Assembly: GCF_004349135.1 (NCBI RefSeq)
Contig: NZ_SMFN01000005.1
Coordinates: 32,844 to 96,843 of the forward strand
Direction of reading: 5' to 3'
Length of the DNA stretch: 64,000 nucleotides
Source: Flavobacterium sandaracinum
GTDB taxonomy: Bacteria > Bacteroidota > Bacteroidia > Flavobacteriales > Flavobacteriaceae
The notes under the pieces are model-generated. The model was given only the letters and a program-made list of their open reading frames with translations. It did no database searches and was not told the DNA's origin. Made by a program: the position numbers and the translations under genes. Below are positions 8,915 to 17,875 of the stretch, piece by piece; within the stretch, counting starts at the first letter, position 1, and the number at the start of each line of letters is the position of its first letter.

Positions 8915-9166
8915 TCATAATGGGTTTGCAATTTTTATCCTATTTGCAATTTCCCATCCGTGCCCATTTAAAGCTGCAAAATTAGTAGTGTTAAACCACT
9001 GTTGAGCTGCTGGTTCCTATTCGTGAATTATAGTCTGATACAATCCTACAAGTTGTTTTTTTATCCGTAAATTGTGGATTGAAGTAAAATTCTTTTCGTG
9101 TAAAAAATCAATTGCTTTTTTGTCCCTGAAGGTCTTAAGGTCTGATTTTTTTGAGACTTTAAAAGA
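8915..9166 (-). pseudogene. Decayed C-terminal fragment of an unidentified gene
   Basis: On the minus strand an 84-codon frame reads like protein from 9166 to 8915 but is broken by TAG at 9017-9019 and has no start. The 3' portion encodes EPAAQQWFNTTNFAALNGHG, and the portion before the stop encodes AIDFLHEKNFTSIHNLRIKK. Composition is balanced (W, H, G, P present), unlike random AT-rich frames. I do not recognise the family. It ends 38 nt before the DoxX start, so it may once have been the first gene of that unit. Coincidence is possible. Confidence 0.35.
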
Positions 9167-9250
9167 CTATTTCAAAGATTGAAAAAACTGAAATTGATTC
9201 TGCTTTATCAAATTTACAAAAAAATAAGCTATTTTTAGTAAAATCAATTA

Positions 9251-9279
9251 TTGAAGGTTTATTTTTTATTGTAATTTTG
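9251..9279 (+). promoter_or_regulatory. Promoter of pabB-tilS-dsbD: TTG-N18-TAATTTTG
   Basis: A -33 TTG (9251-9253) and a perfect -7 box (9272-9279) with 18-nt spacing, inside the 17-23 nt range known for Flavobacterium. It overlaps the upstream TTG codon at 9277, which therefore cannot be the translation start if the promoter is used. Confidence 0.65.
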
Positions 9280-9300
9280 AATTTTAAATACCAATACTCT

Positions 9301-10587
9301 TTGAGAACTTCAATTTACAAGTCTATTTCTGATCCAAAACTGTTTAAAGAACAGCTTTTATTATGGTCTCAACAGTTTCGAGAAATCATTTATTTGGACA
9401 GTAATGATTATCCACAAAATTATTCCAGTTATGATTGTGTTCTTGCTGTTGATGCATTAACATCCATTAAAACTGATTTTCACAATGCTTTTGAAGACTT
9501 GAAACAATACCAACAAAGTACCAAAGACTGGCTTTTTGGCTATTTATCGTATGATTTAAAAAATGATATTGAGGAGTTACAATCTCATAATTTTGACGGA
9601 TTAGAATTTCCCGATTTGTATTTCTTTCAGCCTAAAAAACTGTTTTTATTGAAAGGAAATGAACTCGAAATTCAATATCTTACTATGTGTGATGATGAAG
9701 TGGAGGAAGATTTTGAAGAAATAAGTGTTCAGTGTTCAGTGTTCAGTAATCAGGATTCACAAACAGCCATTCAACAACGGATTCCGAAGGAGAATTATCT
9801 TCAAAAAGTGGCTAAAATTTTGGAATACATTCATCGCGGGGACATCTATGAAGCCAATTTTTGCATGGAGTTTTTTGCCGAAAATGCCACCCTAGATCCT
9901 TTTGAAAAATTTAGTAAACTCAATGAAATTTCTCAGCCTCCATTCGCTGTTTTTTTTAAAAATAACATGCACTTTTTACTTTCGGCGACACCAGAACGCT
10001 ATGTAAGGAAAGAGGGAGAACTGATTATTTCGCAACCGATTAAAGGAACTGCGAAACGATTTTCAGACCCAATCGAAGATGAAAAATCAAAAGTACAATT
10101 GGCTTTAGACCCAAAAGAAAGAGCCGAAAACATTATGATTACGGATTTAGTACGGAATGATTTGTCTCGAACGGCACAAAAAGGATCTGTTGTAGTCCAA
10201 GAATTGTGCAAAATTTATTCTTTTTTGCAAGTGCATCAAATGATCTCTACAGTGACGTCAAAGTTAGATGCGCAATATTCTGTTGTTGATGTTTTAAAAA
10301 CCACTTTCCCAATGGGAAGTATGACTGGAGCACCAAAAATTTCGGTGATGAAAATCATTGAACAATTGGAAGAAACAAAACGAGGTTTATACAGTGGAGC
10401 AGTTGGTTATTTTGCACCAAACGGTGATTTTGATTTCAATGTCGTGATCCGAAGTATTTTGTACAATCAAGAAAAGAAATATATTTCTTTCTCGGTTGGT
10501 AGTGCCATCACTTCGCAATCCATTCCTGAAAACGAATATGAAGAATGTTTGCTTAAAGCAAAAGCGATGCGAGAAGTTTTAAGTTAA
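9301..10587 (+). CDS. pabB: Aminodeoxychorismate synthase component I
   Basis: Chorismate-binding enzyme. With glutaminase PabA it converts chorismate and glutamine to 4-amino-4-deoxychorismate for folate. The C-terminal two thirds (about 160-425) carry the family signatures, including PIKGTAKR with the PabB-type Lys at about 248, DLVRNDLSR, FPMGSMTGAPK and the C-terminal SVGSAIT. No ATG begins the frame. TTG at 9301 (MRTSIYKS...) is chosen over TTG at 9277 because the promoter's -7 box covers 9277, and this gives 428 residues. An odd in-frame heptamer repeat sits in the linker (9724-9747). First gene of an operon with tilS 27 nt downstream. Confidence 0.9.
   Translation: MRTSIYKSISDPKLFKEQLLLWSQQFREIIYLDSNDYPQNYSSYDCVLAVDALTSIKTDFHNAFEDLKQYQQSTKDWLFGYLSYDLKNDIEELQSHNFDGLEFPDLYFFQPKKLFLLKGNELEIQYLTMCDDEVEEDFEEISVQCSVFSNQDSQTAIQQRIPKENYLQKVAKILEYIHRGDIYEANFCMEFFAENATLDPFEKFSKLNEISQPPFAVFFKNNMHFLLSATPERYVRKEGELIISQPIKGTAKRFSDPIEDEKSKVQLALDPKERAENIMITDLVRNDLSRTAQKGSVVVQELCKIYSFLQVHQMISTVTSKLDAQYSVVDVLKTTFPMGSMTGAPKISVMKIIEQLEETKRGLYSGAVGYFAPNGDFDFNVVIRSILYNQEKKYISFSVGSAITSQSIPENEYEECLLKAKAMREVLS
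9724..9747 (+). repeat. Heptamer AGTGTTC x3 inside pabB
   Basis: Three perfect copies of AGTGTTC (9724-9744) plus a partial fourth. Seven nt times three equals seven codons, so the frame is kept, and it encodes the Ser/Val/Cys-rich stretch SVQCSVF in the linker before the chorismate-binding domain. Confidence 0.9.
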
Positions 10588-10614
10588 ATACAAACGAATT
10601 AATTAAATTTGAAC

Positions 10615-11925
10615 ATGCTACAGAAATTCCAAAACCATCTTCGTGATACTTTCCAATTCTTGGACGGAAAAAAAATACTTCTTGCTACAAGCGGAGGGAA
10701 AGATAGTATGGTAATGGTGCATTTATTTCAACAATTGGATTATAAAATAGGAATTGCACATTGTAATTTTCAGTTGCGTGAAATGGAAAGTTTTGAAGAC
10801 CAAAATTTTGTTCAGGAATATGCTGTCGCAAATGATATTCCGGTATTTATAACACAATTTGATACTAAAGCTTTTGCTGAAGATTATAAAGTTTCTACGC
10901 AAGTTGCCGCTCGCGAGCTGCGATATAATTGGTTTTATGAATTATTAGAAACCGAAAAATTCAATTATATTCTAACCGCACATCACGCCGATGATAATTT
11001 AGAAACCTTTCTTATCAATCTGTCACGTGGTACTGGTTTAGAGGGATTAATAGGTATTCCAGAGCAAAATGATAAAGTAATCCGTCCACTTTTGGCATTT
11101 AGCCAAGAAGAAATGGCAGAATATGCCACATTAAATAATATTCAATGGCGTGAGGATAGCAGCAATGCATCCGATAAATACCTTCGAAATAAAATTCGCC
11201 ATCATCTGGTTCCGCTTTTAAAGGAATTGAATCCAAATTTTCTTTCCTCGTTTCATAAAACGCAAAACTATTTGCAAGAAGCGCAAGTTATGATTGAAGA
11301 TGCTTCGATTATGATTTATCAGCAAGTGGCTAAACAAGAGGAGGATACTATTTATTTTGATTTAAAGAAATTGCAACAATTGCCCAATTACCAATCGTAT
11401 TTATACCAATGGCTGAAAGAATTTGGATTTTCGGCATGGGATGATATTTATAATTTGGTCGAAAGCCAATCAGGTAAATTCGTTTTTTCGCCAGAATATC
11501 GATTATTGAAAGACAGAGATTCTTTAATCCTAAGTCCGATAAATTCTGCGGATGAAAGCGAAGAATATTTTATTGCTGAAAATCAAAAAGAAGTTAATAT
11601 TCCCTTAAATCTTACGTTTTGCAAAGTAGCCGACATGAGTATCGTTTCAAATAAAACTATCTTTGTGGACGCTGATAAATTACACTATCCACTGGTTTTG
11701 CGTCATTGGAATGAGGGCGATCGTTTTGAACCTTTTGGAATGGATGGCAAATCAAAGAAAGTGAGTAAGCTTTTTAAAGATGAAAAATTATCCTTGTTAG
11801 AAAAAGAAATCACTTGGCTTTTATGTTCGAATGATGCAATCGTTTGGATTATTAATGTTCGTCAAGACGAACGTTTTAGAATTGACAATACAACAAAGAA
11901 TATACTTAAAATACAATTGGAATAA
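10615..11925 (+). CDS. tilS: tRNA(Ile)-lysidine synthase
   Basis: Converts C34 of the tRNA-Ile CAU anticodon to lysidine using ATP and lysine, which is essential for AUA decoding. The N-terminal PP-loop SGGKDS is at residues 26-31, followed by HCNFQLR and the TAHHADDNLET motif that identifies TilS. The C-terminal domain about 360-436 includes the GDRF motif. ATG 10615 is preferred to TTG 10609. 436 residues is normal. The stop overlaps the dsbD start by one base (TAATG), so translation is probably coupled. Confidence 0.95.
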   Translation: MLQKFQNHLRDTFQFLDGKKILLATSGGKDSMVMVHLFQQLDYKIGIAHCNFQLREMESFEDQNFVQEYAVANDIPVFITQFDTKAFAEDYKVSTQVAARELRYNWFYELLETEKFNYILTAHHADDNLETFLINLSRGTGLEGLIGIPEQNDKVIRPLLAFSQEEMAEYATLNNIQWREDSSNASDKYLRNKIRHHLVPLLKELNPNFLSSFHKTQNYLQEAQVMIEDASIMIYQQVAKQEEDTIYFDLKKLQQLPNYQSYLYQWLKEFGFSAWDDIYNLVESQSGKFVFSPEYRLLKDRDSLILSPINSADESEEYFIAENQKEVNIPLNLTFCKVADMSIVSNKTIFVDADKLHYPLVLRHWNEGDRFEPFGMDGKSKKVSKLFKDEKLSLLEKEITWLLCSNDAIVWIINVRQDERFRIDNTTKNILKIQLE

Positions 11926-13958
11926 TGAAGAAACTACTATTTATACTTATTGCTTTTTTGGCTTTTGCCAATGGAAATGCCCAAATTCTTGATCCTGCAA
12001 AATGGACTACGAAAATAGAAAAGAAATCAGAGAGTAATTACATCCTTACTTTTAATGTTGTCATAGAAAATGATTGGCATTTGTATTCGCAGTTTACTCC
12101 AGACGGTGGGCCATTACCATTAGAAATCATCTTCAAAAATCAAAAAGGGAATTTTACTTTAGTAGGTAAGGCCAAAGAAAGTAAAACAAGAACGGCCTAT
12201 AATGACATATTTGAGGTTAACGAAACATTCTTTGAAAAGAAAGGCCAAATACAACAAGAAATTGCAATAACAAACCCGAAGCTGACTGAAATTAAAGTCG
12301 ATTTTAATTATCAGGTGTGCAAAGAGGTTTGTATTAATATAGAAAAAAGTTTCACGTTTACCATTCCTGCGGCTTCAAAAACAACAGAAATCGCTACTAT
12401 AGCAACAGATTTAACGACAATAGATTCAGCTAAAGTTGACACTGCAGTTACAAATACAGATGTAAATAAAGAACAGGTTGTTACTCCTGAAAAAGTTCCT
12501 GTTCTGGATACGAAGCCTTCCAAACAAAGAGGATTGTGGTCTATTTTCTTTATTGCTTTTTTATCTGGATTTGCAGCATTGCTTACGCCATGTGTCTTCC
12601 CAATGATTCCTATGACGGTAAGTTTCTTTACGAAACAAAGTAAAACAAAAGCAAAAGGAATTAGAAATGCCATTATTTATGGAATTGCTATCATCTTCAT
12701 TTATGTAGTTTTAGGATTCTTAGTGACGTGGATTTTTGGTGCCGATGCACTGAATGCGTTGTCGACCAATGTTTGGTTTAATATTATTTTCTTTGTTTTG
12801 TTAGTCACATTTGCAGCTTCATTTTTAGGTGCTTTTGAAATTATGTTACCTAATTCTTGGGCAAATAAAGTAGACAATCAAGCGGATAGAGGTGGAATAA
12901 TTGGAATCTTATTTATGGCTTTGGCATTAGCGATTGTCTCTTTTTCGTGCACAGGACCAATCGTAGGAACCCTTTTAGTCGAAGCTGCTTCTAAAGGCGG
13001 AATTGCGCCTATTGTAGGAATGTTCGGATTTTCATTGGCTTTAGCCTTACCCTTTATGTTATTTGCGATGTTCCCAGGTTGGTTGAATTCATTACCAAAA
13101 TCCGGCGGTTGGTTGAATACTGTTAAAGTAGTTTTAGGATTTTTAGAATTGGCTTTAGCTTTCAAATTTCTGTCAAATGCAGATTTGGTATTGCAATTGC
13201 ATTTCTTGGAAAGAGAAGTTTTCTTGGCAATTTGGATTGCTATTTTTGGAACATTAGCTTTTTATTTATTCGGGAAAATTACGCTGCCACATGATAGTCC
13301 GATGAGTCATATTTCGGTAGGAAGATTGTCTTTCGGATTGGTAGTTTTGGCCTTTACCATCTATTTGATCCCTGGAATTTGGGGAGCGCCATTAAAATTA
13401 ATTTCTGGTTTTCCGCCACCAATGACGTATAGCGAAAACCCATACGGAGTAGGAAATTCAAAAGGAGGTTCAAACGCATCAGCTCAAATTTTGCCGGAAG
13501 GCGCACATTTAGGACCCCATGATCTTATTGCTTTTGAAGATTATGAAAAAGGATTGGCTTATGCCAAATCAGTAAACAAACCTATTTTACTGGACTTTAC
13601 AGGATATGCTTGTGTGAATTGTAGAAAAATGGAAGATTATGTTTGGTCTGATCCTGCGATTCTAAAAATATTACAAGAGGAAGTGGTACTAATCTCTTTG
13701 TATGTGGATGATAAAAGAGAATTGCCAAAAAGCGAGCAATATGTATCTAAAGAAACGGGTAAAGAAATTGTAAGTGTGGGGAATAAATGGAGTGATTTCC
13801 AAATCACTCGGTACAAAGCCAATGCACAACCGTATTACATTGTTATAGATATAGAAGAAAATATGTTGTCCAGTAAACCAGAGAGTTATAACTCAGACAT
13901 CAATGCTTATAAAAGCTGGTTAAGAGAAGGAATTGATCGCTTTGTAAAGGTAAAATAG
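11925..13958 (+). CDS. dsbD: Thiol:disulfide interchange protein DsbD-like
   Basis: 677 residues that carry electrons from cytoplasmic thioredoxin across the inner membrane to periplasmic thiols. Layout: signal peptide 1-20, N-terminal periplasmic domain to about 145 with C132-KEV-C136, a Thr/Val-rich linker, a membrane domain about 205-490 with Cys223 (LLTPCVFPMIP) and a second intramembrane Cys in SFSCTGP, and a C-terminal thioredoxin-like domain with C563-VN-C566 (YACVNCRKMED). All three redox pairs are present, so the protein looks intact. Last gene of the pabB operon. A strong bidirectional terminator follows. Confidence 0.93.
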   Translation: MKKLLFILIAFLAFANGNAQILDPAKWTTKIEKKSESNYILTFNVVIENDWHLYSQFTPDGGPLPLEIIFKNQKGNFTLVGKAKESKTRTAYNDIFEVNETFFEKKGQIQQEIAITNPKLTEIKVDFNYQVCKEVCINIEKSFTFTIPAASKTTEIATIATDLTTIDSAKVDTAVTNTDVNKEQVVTPEKVPVLDTKPSKQRGLWSIFFIAFLSGFAALLTPCVFPMIPMTVSFFTKQSKTKAKGIRNAIIYGIAIIFIYVVLGFLVTWIFGADALNALSTNVWFNIIFFVLLVTFAASFLGAFEIMLPNSWANKVDNQADRGGIIGILFMALALAIVSFSCTGPIVGTLLVEAASKGGIAPIVGMFGFSLALALPFMLFAMFPGWLNSLPKSGGWLNTVKVVLGFLELALAFKFLSNADLVLQLHFLEREVFLAIWIAIFGTLAFYLFGKITLPHDSPMSHISVGRLSFGLVVLAFTIYLIPGIWGAPLKLISGFPPPMTYSENPYGVGNSKGGSNASAQILPEGAHLGPHDLIAFEDYEKGLAYAKSVNKPILLDFTGYACVNCRKMEDYVWSDPAILKILQEEVVLISLYVDDKRELPKSEQYVSKETGKEIVSVGNKWSDFQITRYKANAQPYYIVIDIEENMLSSKPESYNSDINAYKSWLREGIDRFVKVK

Positions 13959-13988
13959 CAGCTAGCTTCTGGACAAAATAGTAAACGT

Positions 13989-14039
13989 AAATTGCACTAA
14001 TTTCTAAGAAGTAATCTTAGGTAATTAGTGCAATTTTTT
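13989..14039. terminator. Bidirectional terminator between convergent operons
   Basis: Long stem AAATTGCACTAATT/AATTAGTGCAATTT with an inner CTAAGA/TCTTAG extension and a T run on the plus side. It lies between the dsbD stop and the end of the minus-strand racemase operon. Confidence 0.9.
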
Positions 14040-14077
14040 GATTTTGGTATAGCAATACATCTCGCTTAAGTACTTTA

Positions 14078-15151
14078 CTACTCGATTGTTTTTTCGATGT
14101 AATCTGAATTTAAAAGATATAAAGCGCCCATATATCTAATTTTAAAAGCAACTAAATCTCCAATTTTATACGTCTTTTTAGAATTAGAAATATCGATAAC
14201 CAACATATCAGAACTGGCATCTACAATAGTAATATCAGCATCATCCGATTCTAAATACTGCGGTTGCATATCTAACAACCCAATATCTAAGATAGCTCTT
14301 AAAGACGTAATTCCTAAATCGGTAACGTCATTCATGGAAAAAGAATTTCCGGCGACGTTCTCACCTAATTCACCTGTAGGCGTATTTGGTTTTTCGGTAA
14401 TTTCTATAATTTCAGCGTATAATTTGAATACATCGTTATGCATTCCCTCCATAGTATCGCCGGTGAATAGATCTTTTCCAAAAAAGAGCGCTTCGCCTAT
14501 TCGAAAATGATTGACAGCCATTGGGCGTGCATTTTTAAGTATAAGCGGAATTGCCACGGAGGTTCCTCCAGAGACAAACGGAATGCTTATATCGAATTTA
14601 GCTTCAATTAATTGCTTATATAAACTCAATTGAATGAGCTTGTCTTGCGTGGGCATCACACCGCTAAGGCAATTGAGATTAGTTCCTATTCCTGAAATCT
14701 CGATGTTTGGCATTTTTAAAATAGTACCGTAAAAAGCGATTAGCTCTTCACCCATAACACCTTCTCGAAGATCACCCATTTCGATCATGATAATGACTTT
14801 ATGAATCTTATTTTGCTTTACAGCTTCGTTAGAAAGCAATTGTATGGTGTAGATTTCAGTATTAAAACTGATATCGGCATACTTAACAATGCTTTCAATA
14901 CTTCGTTTTGCGGGTGGTTTGATATAAACGGTTTGAATTTCCGGATCCAGTGCTTTGATTTTTTTTAAATTGCTCACTCTGGAATCATGAATTTCCCGCA
15001 CTCCTAAAGCAATTATTTCTTTGAGATATATTTTATTTCCACATAAAAGTTTGGAAACTACACCCCACTGGATATTTCTAGATTTAAAAATGTGATCCAG
15101 AAAGGCATAATTTTCTTCGAGTTTTTTGCGATATAATTTTATAAAGGCCAT
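14078..15151 (-). CDS. Alanine/ornithine racemase-family PLP enzyme
   Basis: 357 residues, fold-type III PLP barrel of the group containing clostridial ornithine racemase. The Schiff-base Lys is at residue 34 (VVSKLLCGN). Further matches to that group are IHDSRVSNLKKI, MGDLREGVM, GIGTNLNC, PFVSGGTS, RIGEALFFGKD and GMHNDVFKLYAEI. It interconverts L and D forms of an amino acid, with ornithine and alanine the precedents, and the substrate here is unknown. Its ATG overlaps the stop of alr by one base. It is the last of five genes in a minus-strand operon of symporter, acetyltransferase, amidohydrolase and two racemases. Confidence 0.85.
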   Translation of the reverse strand: MAFIKLYRKKLEENYAFLDHIFKSRNIQWGVVSKLLCGNKIYLKEIIALGVREIHDSRVSNLKKIKALDPEIQTVYIKPPAKRSIESIVKYADISFNTEIYTIQLLSNEAVKQNKIHKVIIMIEMGDLREGVMGEELIAFYGTILKMPNIEISGIGTNLNCLSGVMPTQDKLIQLSLYKQLIEAKFDISIPFVSGGTSVAIPLILKNARPMAVNHFRIGEALFFGKDLFTGDTMEGMHNDVFKLYAEIIEITEKPNTPTGELGENVAGNSFSMNDVTDLGITSLRAILDIGLLDMQPQYLESDDADITIVDASSDMLVIDISNSKKTYKIGDLVAFKIRYMGALYLLNSDYIEKTIE

Positions 15152-16302
15152 TATTCTATAATTTTACGTGGAATTGCTTTAGAAATCCGAGTTAATAATT
15201 CGTAATTAAGTTGGTTGCTGAAGTCACTGAAAGAAGCGACAGAAACAGATAGCTCTTTTTGAGTGCCGATAAGTACCACTTCATCTTCTTTTTTTGCCAT
15301 CTCAATGTCAGTAATGTCGACAGTCATCATGTTCATGTTTACGGAACCCACTACAACACAACGTTGCCCATGGATAAGAACACGACCTTGATTGCTCAAT
15401 GAGCGACTGTATCCATGACAGTAGCCAATAGGGATGACGGCAATTTTCATTTTCCTTTTAGCCATAAAACTAGTTCCATACCCAATGAAATCACCAATAT
15501 TGACTTTTTTTATACTCATGATAGTACTTTTCCAACTGATGACGCGCTGGAGCGGATCAATTTTATTCTTTTTAGAGTTTAAATAGGTCACAAATACCTC
15601 TGGACTGGACCACAATCCGTATTGCATTATTCCGATCCGTACCATATCCATTCTGGTTTGCGGAAACATTATAGATGCTGCAGAACAAGCAGAATGTCTG
15701 ATTTGTGGCTTCAGGTCATTTTTACAGAAAAAGGCATAAATTTCTTCAAACTTCTTGATTTGTTGATCTACCCTGTAATAATTGGCTATACTTTCAGCAC
15801 CCGCATAATGCGTGCAAAGCCCTTTGAAAGTAAAATGTTGATCTTCTTTTTTTAAAAAGGCAATCACCGCATTGAGTTCACTTTTATCAAAACCGGTTCG
15901 GTTCATTCCGGTTTCAACTTCAATATGTAAAATCGCTTTTTTATCCAGTTTTTTAGCGGTTTTCATAGCTTTCGTCAATCGACTTTTATCAAAAACAAAA
16001 AATTCGACATCATTTTGGATTACCCATTCCATATCTTCATCCTGAACAAGTCCCATAACCATAATAGTTGCTTTATTCTTTAATGTGCTTTTTACAACTT
16101 TAGCTTCCTGAACATCAAAAACAGAAAAATGAGTTACGCCACATTGAAAAGCCATAGAAACAAATTCCTGTACTCCGTGACCATACGCGTTTCCTTTTAC
16201 TACAGAGGAAACCAATACTTTTTTTCCGAAAGTCTTTTTCAGAAAATCGATATTGTTCTGATACGCGGAGCGATTAAGCTCTATGAGTGAATTAGTGTGC
16301 AT
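15151..16302 (-). CDS. alr: Alanine racemase
   Basis: 383 residues from the ATG at 16302 (MHTNSLIELN). An earlier ATG at 16371 lies within the upstream gene and would add a hydrophobic, non-conserved 23 residues. PLP Lys is at 36 (SSVVKGNAYGHG), and the opposing active-site Tyr lies in IPIGYCHGYSR of the C-terminal beta domain. Alr makes D-alanine for peptidoglycan. Whether this copy is the house-keeping enzyme or a pathway-specific one cannot be told, as Flavobacterium often has a bifunctional MurF-Alr or further copies elsewhere. It overlaps the M20 gene by 11 bp and the second racemase gene by 1 bp. Confidence 0.9.
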   Translation of the reverse strand: MHTNSLIELNRSAYQNNIDFLKKTFGKKVLVSSVVKGNAYGHGVQEFVSMAFQCGVTHFSVFDVQEAKVVKSTLKNKATIMVMGLVQDEDMEWVIQNDVEFFVFDKSRLTKAMKTAKKLDKKAILHIEVETGMNRTGFDKSELNAVIAFLKKEDQHFTFKGLCTHYAGAESIANYYRVDQQIKKFEEIYAFFCKNDLKPQIRHSACSAASIMFPQTRMDMVRIGIMQYGLWSSPEVFVTYLNSKKNKIDPLQRVISWKSTIMSIKKVNIGDFIGYGTSFMAKRKMKIAVIPIGYCHGYSRSLSNQGRVLIHGQRCVVVGSVNMNMMTVDITDIEMAKKEDEVVLIGTQKELSVSVASFSDFSNQLNYELLTRISKAIPRKIIE

Positions 16303-17434
16303 TTGTAATTTGTTTACTAATTTGATGAAAAACGGATACTCCAGTTGTAATAATTTCATCTGGAAAATCATAATCAGGATTGTGCAAAGCAGCAGTGTTT
16401 ATTCCTGCACCGAGTCCAAACATGGCTCCGGGATAGTGTTGTGTGAACAAACCAAAATCTTCGCCCCAAGTAAATGGTTTGTCTTTTTCAAGCAAGTCAA
16501 AACCATTTATAGTTGCTGCTTTTTTGATGAATGTCACAGCAGTTTTGTCATTTTCATTGGCTTGAAAACCTTGTGTCCAACTTGTTTTGCAAGTTAATTT
16601 ATGTTTTTTTGCAATTGATTGGGCTAAATTTTCTAAAGTGAGTTCAATCCTTCTCATTTGCGAATTGCTGTCACTCCGCACTGTAAAATGAATTTCTCCT
16701 GCGCCCGCAGAAACGCCATAGGCTTTCGAACCCATTTTGGTATAAATAGCAGTAATCAAGCAATAGTTTTCTTTGGTAATATCGGATTGAATAATGGTGT
16801 TAAATTCCGAAATTATTGCGGCTATGGCTAATGCAGGATTTATTCCTTTTCCGGGTTCGCCTGCATGGGAAGTCTTGCCTTTTAATTTGATAATTATACT
16901 ATTGACAGCGCAGCTAAAAGTTTCGTTTTTAACTACAATTTGATGCATTGGAAAACCTGGTAAATTATGAAGCGCAAAGACGTAATCAGGTTGGATAGAA
17001 GCAAACTTGGTATCCAATAATACTTTTTGAGCACCACTACCATCTTCCTCAGCAGGTTGAAATAACAAAATAACAGTTCCTGATTCCGGTTTATTATGAT
17101 ACAATTCAGCAGCTAAACCACAAAGAATAGCCATGTGACCATCGTGACCGCATTTGTGTGAAACACCATTATTTAGGGAACGATGTCCGAAAACATTAGT
17201 TTCTTCAATTGGCAAAGCATCGAGTTCACATCGGAATAATACTGTTTTTCCGGTTTTTTTACCTTTGTAAATCGCAATCAGGCCAGTTTTTCCTATTTCC
17301 GTAATTACTTCATCAGGAGGATAATTTTCAAGAAAAGAAAGGACTCGTTTTGCCGTGTGAATTTCTTCTCCTGAAACCTCAGGATGTTGGTGTAATTCCT
17401 TTCGTAAAAGAATGAGTGCGTTTGAGTTTTCCAT
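16292..17434 (-). CDS. M20 family metallopeptidase / N-acyl-amino-acid amidohydrolase
   Basis: 380 residues of the M20D (hippurate hydrolase, IAA-amino acid hydrolase) group. Metal ligands lie in H93-K-C95-G-H97-D-G-H100 and in QPAEEDGSGA near 124-133, with a later His in the dimerisation/catalytic halves. There is no signal peptide, so it is cytoplasmic. Such enzymes remove acyl groups from amino acids or cleave small amide conjugates. It lies between an acetyltransferase gene (6 nt gap) and alr (11 bp overlap), which suggests that it releases the free amino acid on which the racemases act (inference). Confidence 0.88.
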   Translation of the reverse strand: MENSNALILLRKELHQHPEVSGEEIHTAKRVLSFLENYPPDEVITEIGKTGLIAIYKGKKTGKTVLFRCELDALPIEETNVFGHRSLNNGVSHKCGHDGHMAILCGLAAELYHNKPESGTVILLFQPAEEDGSGAQKVLLDTKFASIQPDYVFALHNLPGFPMHQIVVKNETFSCAVNSIIIKLKGKTSHAGEPGKGINPALAIAAIISEFNTIIQSDITKENYCLITAIYTKMGSKAYGVSAGAGEIHFTVRSDSNSQMRRIELTLENLAQSIAKKHKLTCKTSWTQGFQANENDKTAVTFIKKAATINGFDLLEKDKPFTWGEDFGLFTQHYPGAMFGLGAGINTAALHNPDYDFPDEIITTGVSVFHQISKQITNAH

Positions 17435-17440
17435 TTTGGT

Positions 17441-17875
17441 CTATTTTATGAGACGCATTTCTAAGTATTTGTTGGTAAAACCTAATTTTTCATATAATTT
17501 TTTAGCCGGATTATCAGGTTCTACATGTAGCGCAATATTTCCTTCAGCGATCGATATGGCTTTTTGCATTAATTGTTTTCCAAAACCTTTTCCGCGTTGA
17601 CTGTTGTCTACGGCGATATACACTAAAATATTTTCGGGAATAAAATCTTTCATTCCCGTGTTGTTTAAGATCACAACACCTACAATTTTTTGTTCTTCGA
17701 TACCAACTATGATGTTTCCTCCTTTACTGGGATTCATTACATAATCCATACATTTTGTGATGTCCGCAACGGTATCGCCGTATTGTTCTAAATGAGCATA
17801 AAGAAATAAGGCTATAATTGGGTTGGTATAAACGGTATCTTCTCCAGTTGTGGCATTAATTTGTTTGAATTCCAT
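17441..17875 (-). CDS. GNAT family N-acetyltransferase
   Basis: 144 residues. The acetyl-CoA pyrophosphate loop is visible as SQRGKGFGKQLMQKA near 90-104 (R/QxxGxG/A), preceded by the strand ILVYIAVD and followed by ALHVEPDNPAKKLYEKLGF, the classic C-terminal GNAT motif. The substrate is unknown, but the operon makes an amino acid or amine plausible. It overlaps the symporter gene by 20 bp, so the two are translationally linked. Confidence 0.85.
   Translation of the reverse strand: MEFKQINATTGEDTVYTNPIIALFLYAHLEQYGDTVADITKCMDYVMNPSKGGNIIVGIEEQKIVGVVILNNTGMKDFIPENILVYIAVDNSQRGKGFGKQLMQKAISIAEGNIALHVEPDNPAKKLYEKLGFTNKYLEMRLIK

Noticed and set aside
12311..13165. Long minus-strand frames inside dsbD
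   Set aside because: dsbD has complete domains and redox motifs; the reverse frames are low-complexity shadows.
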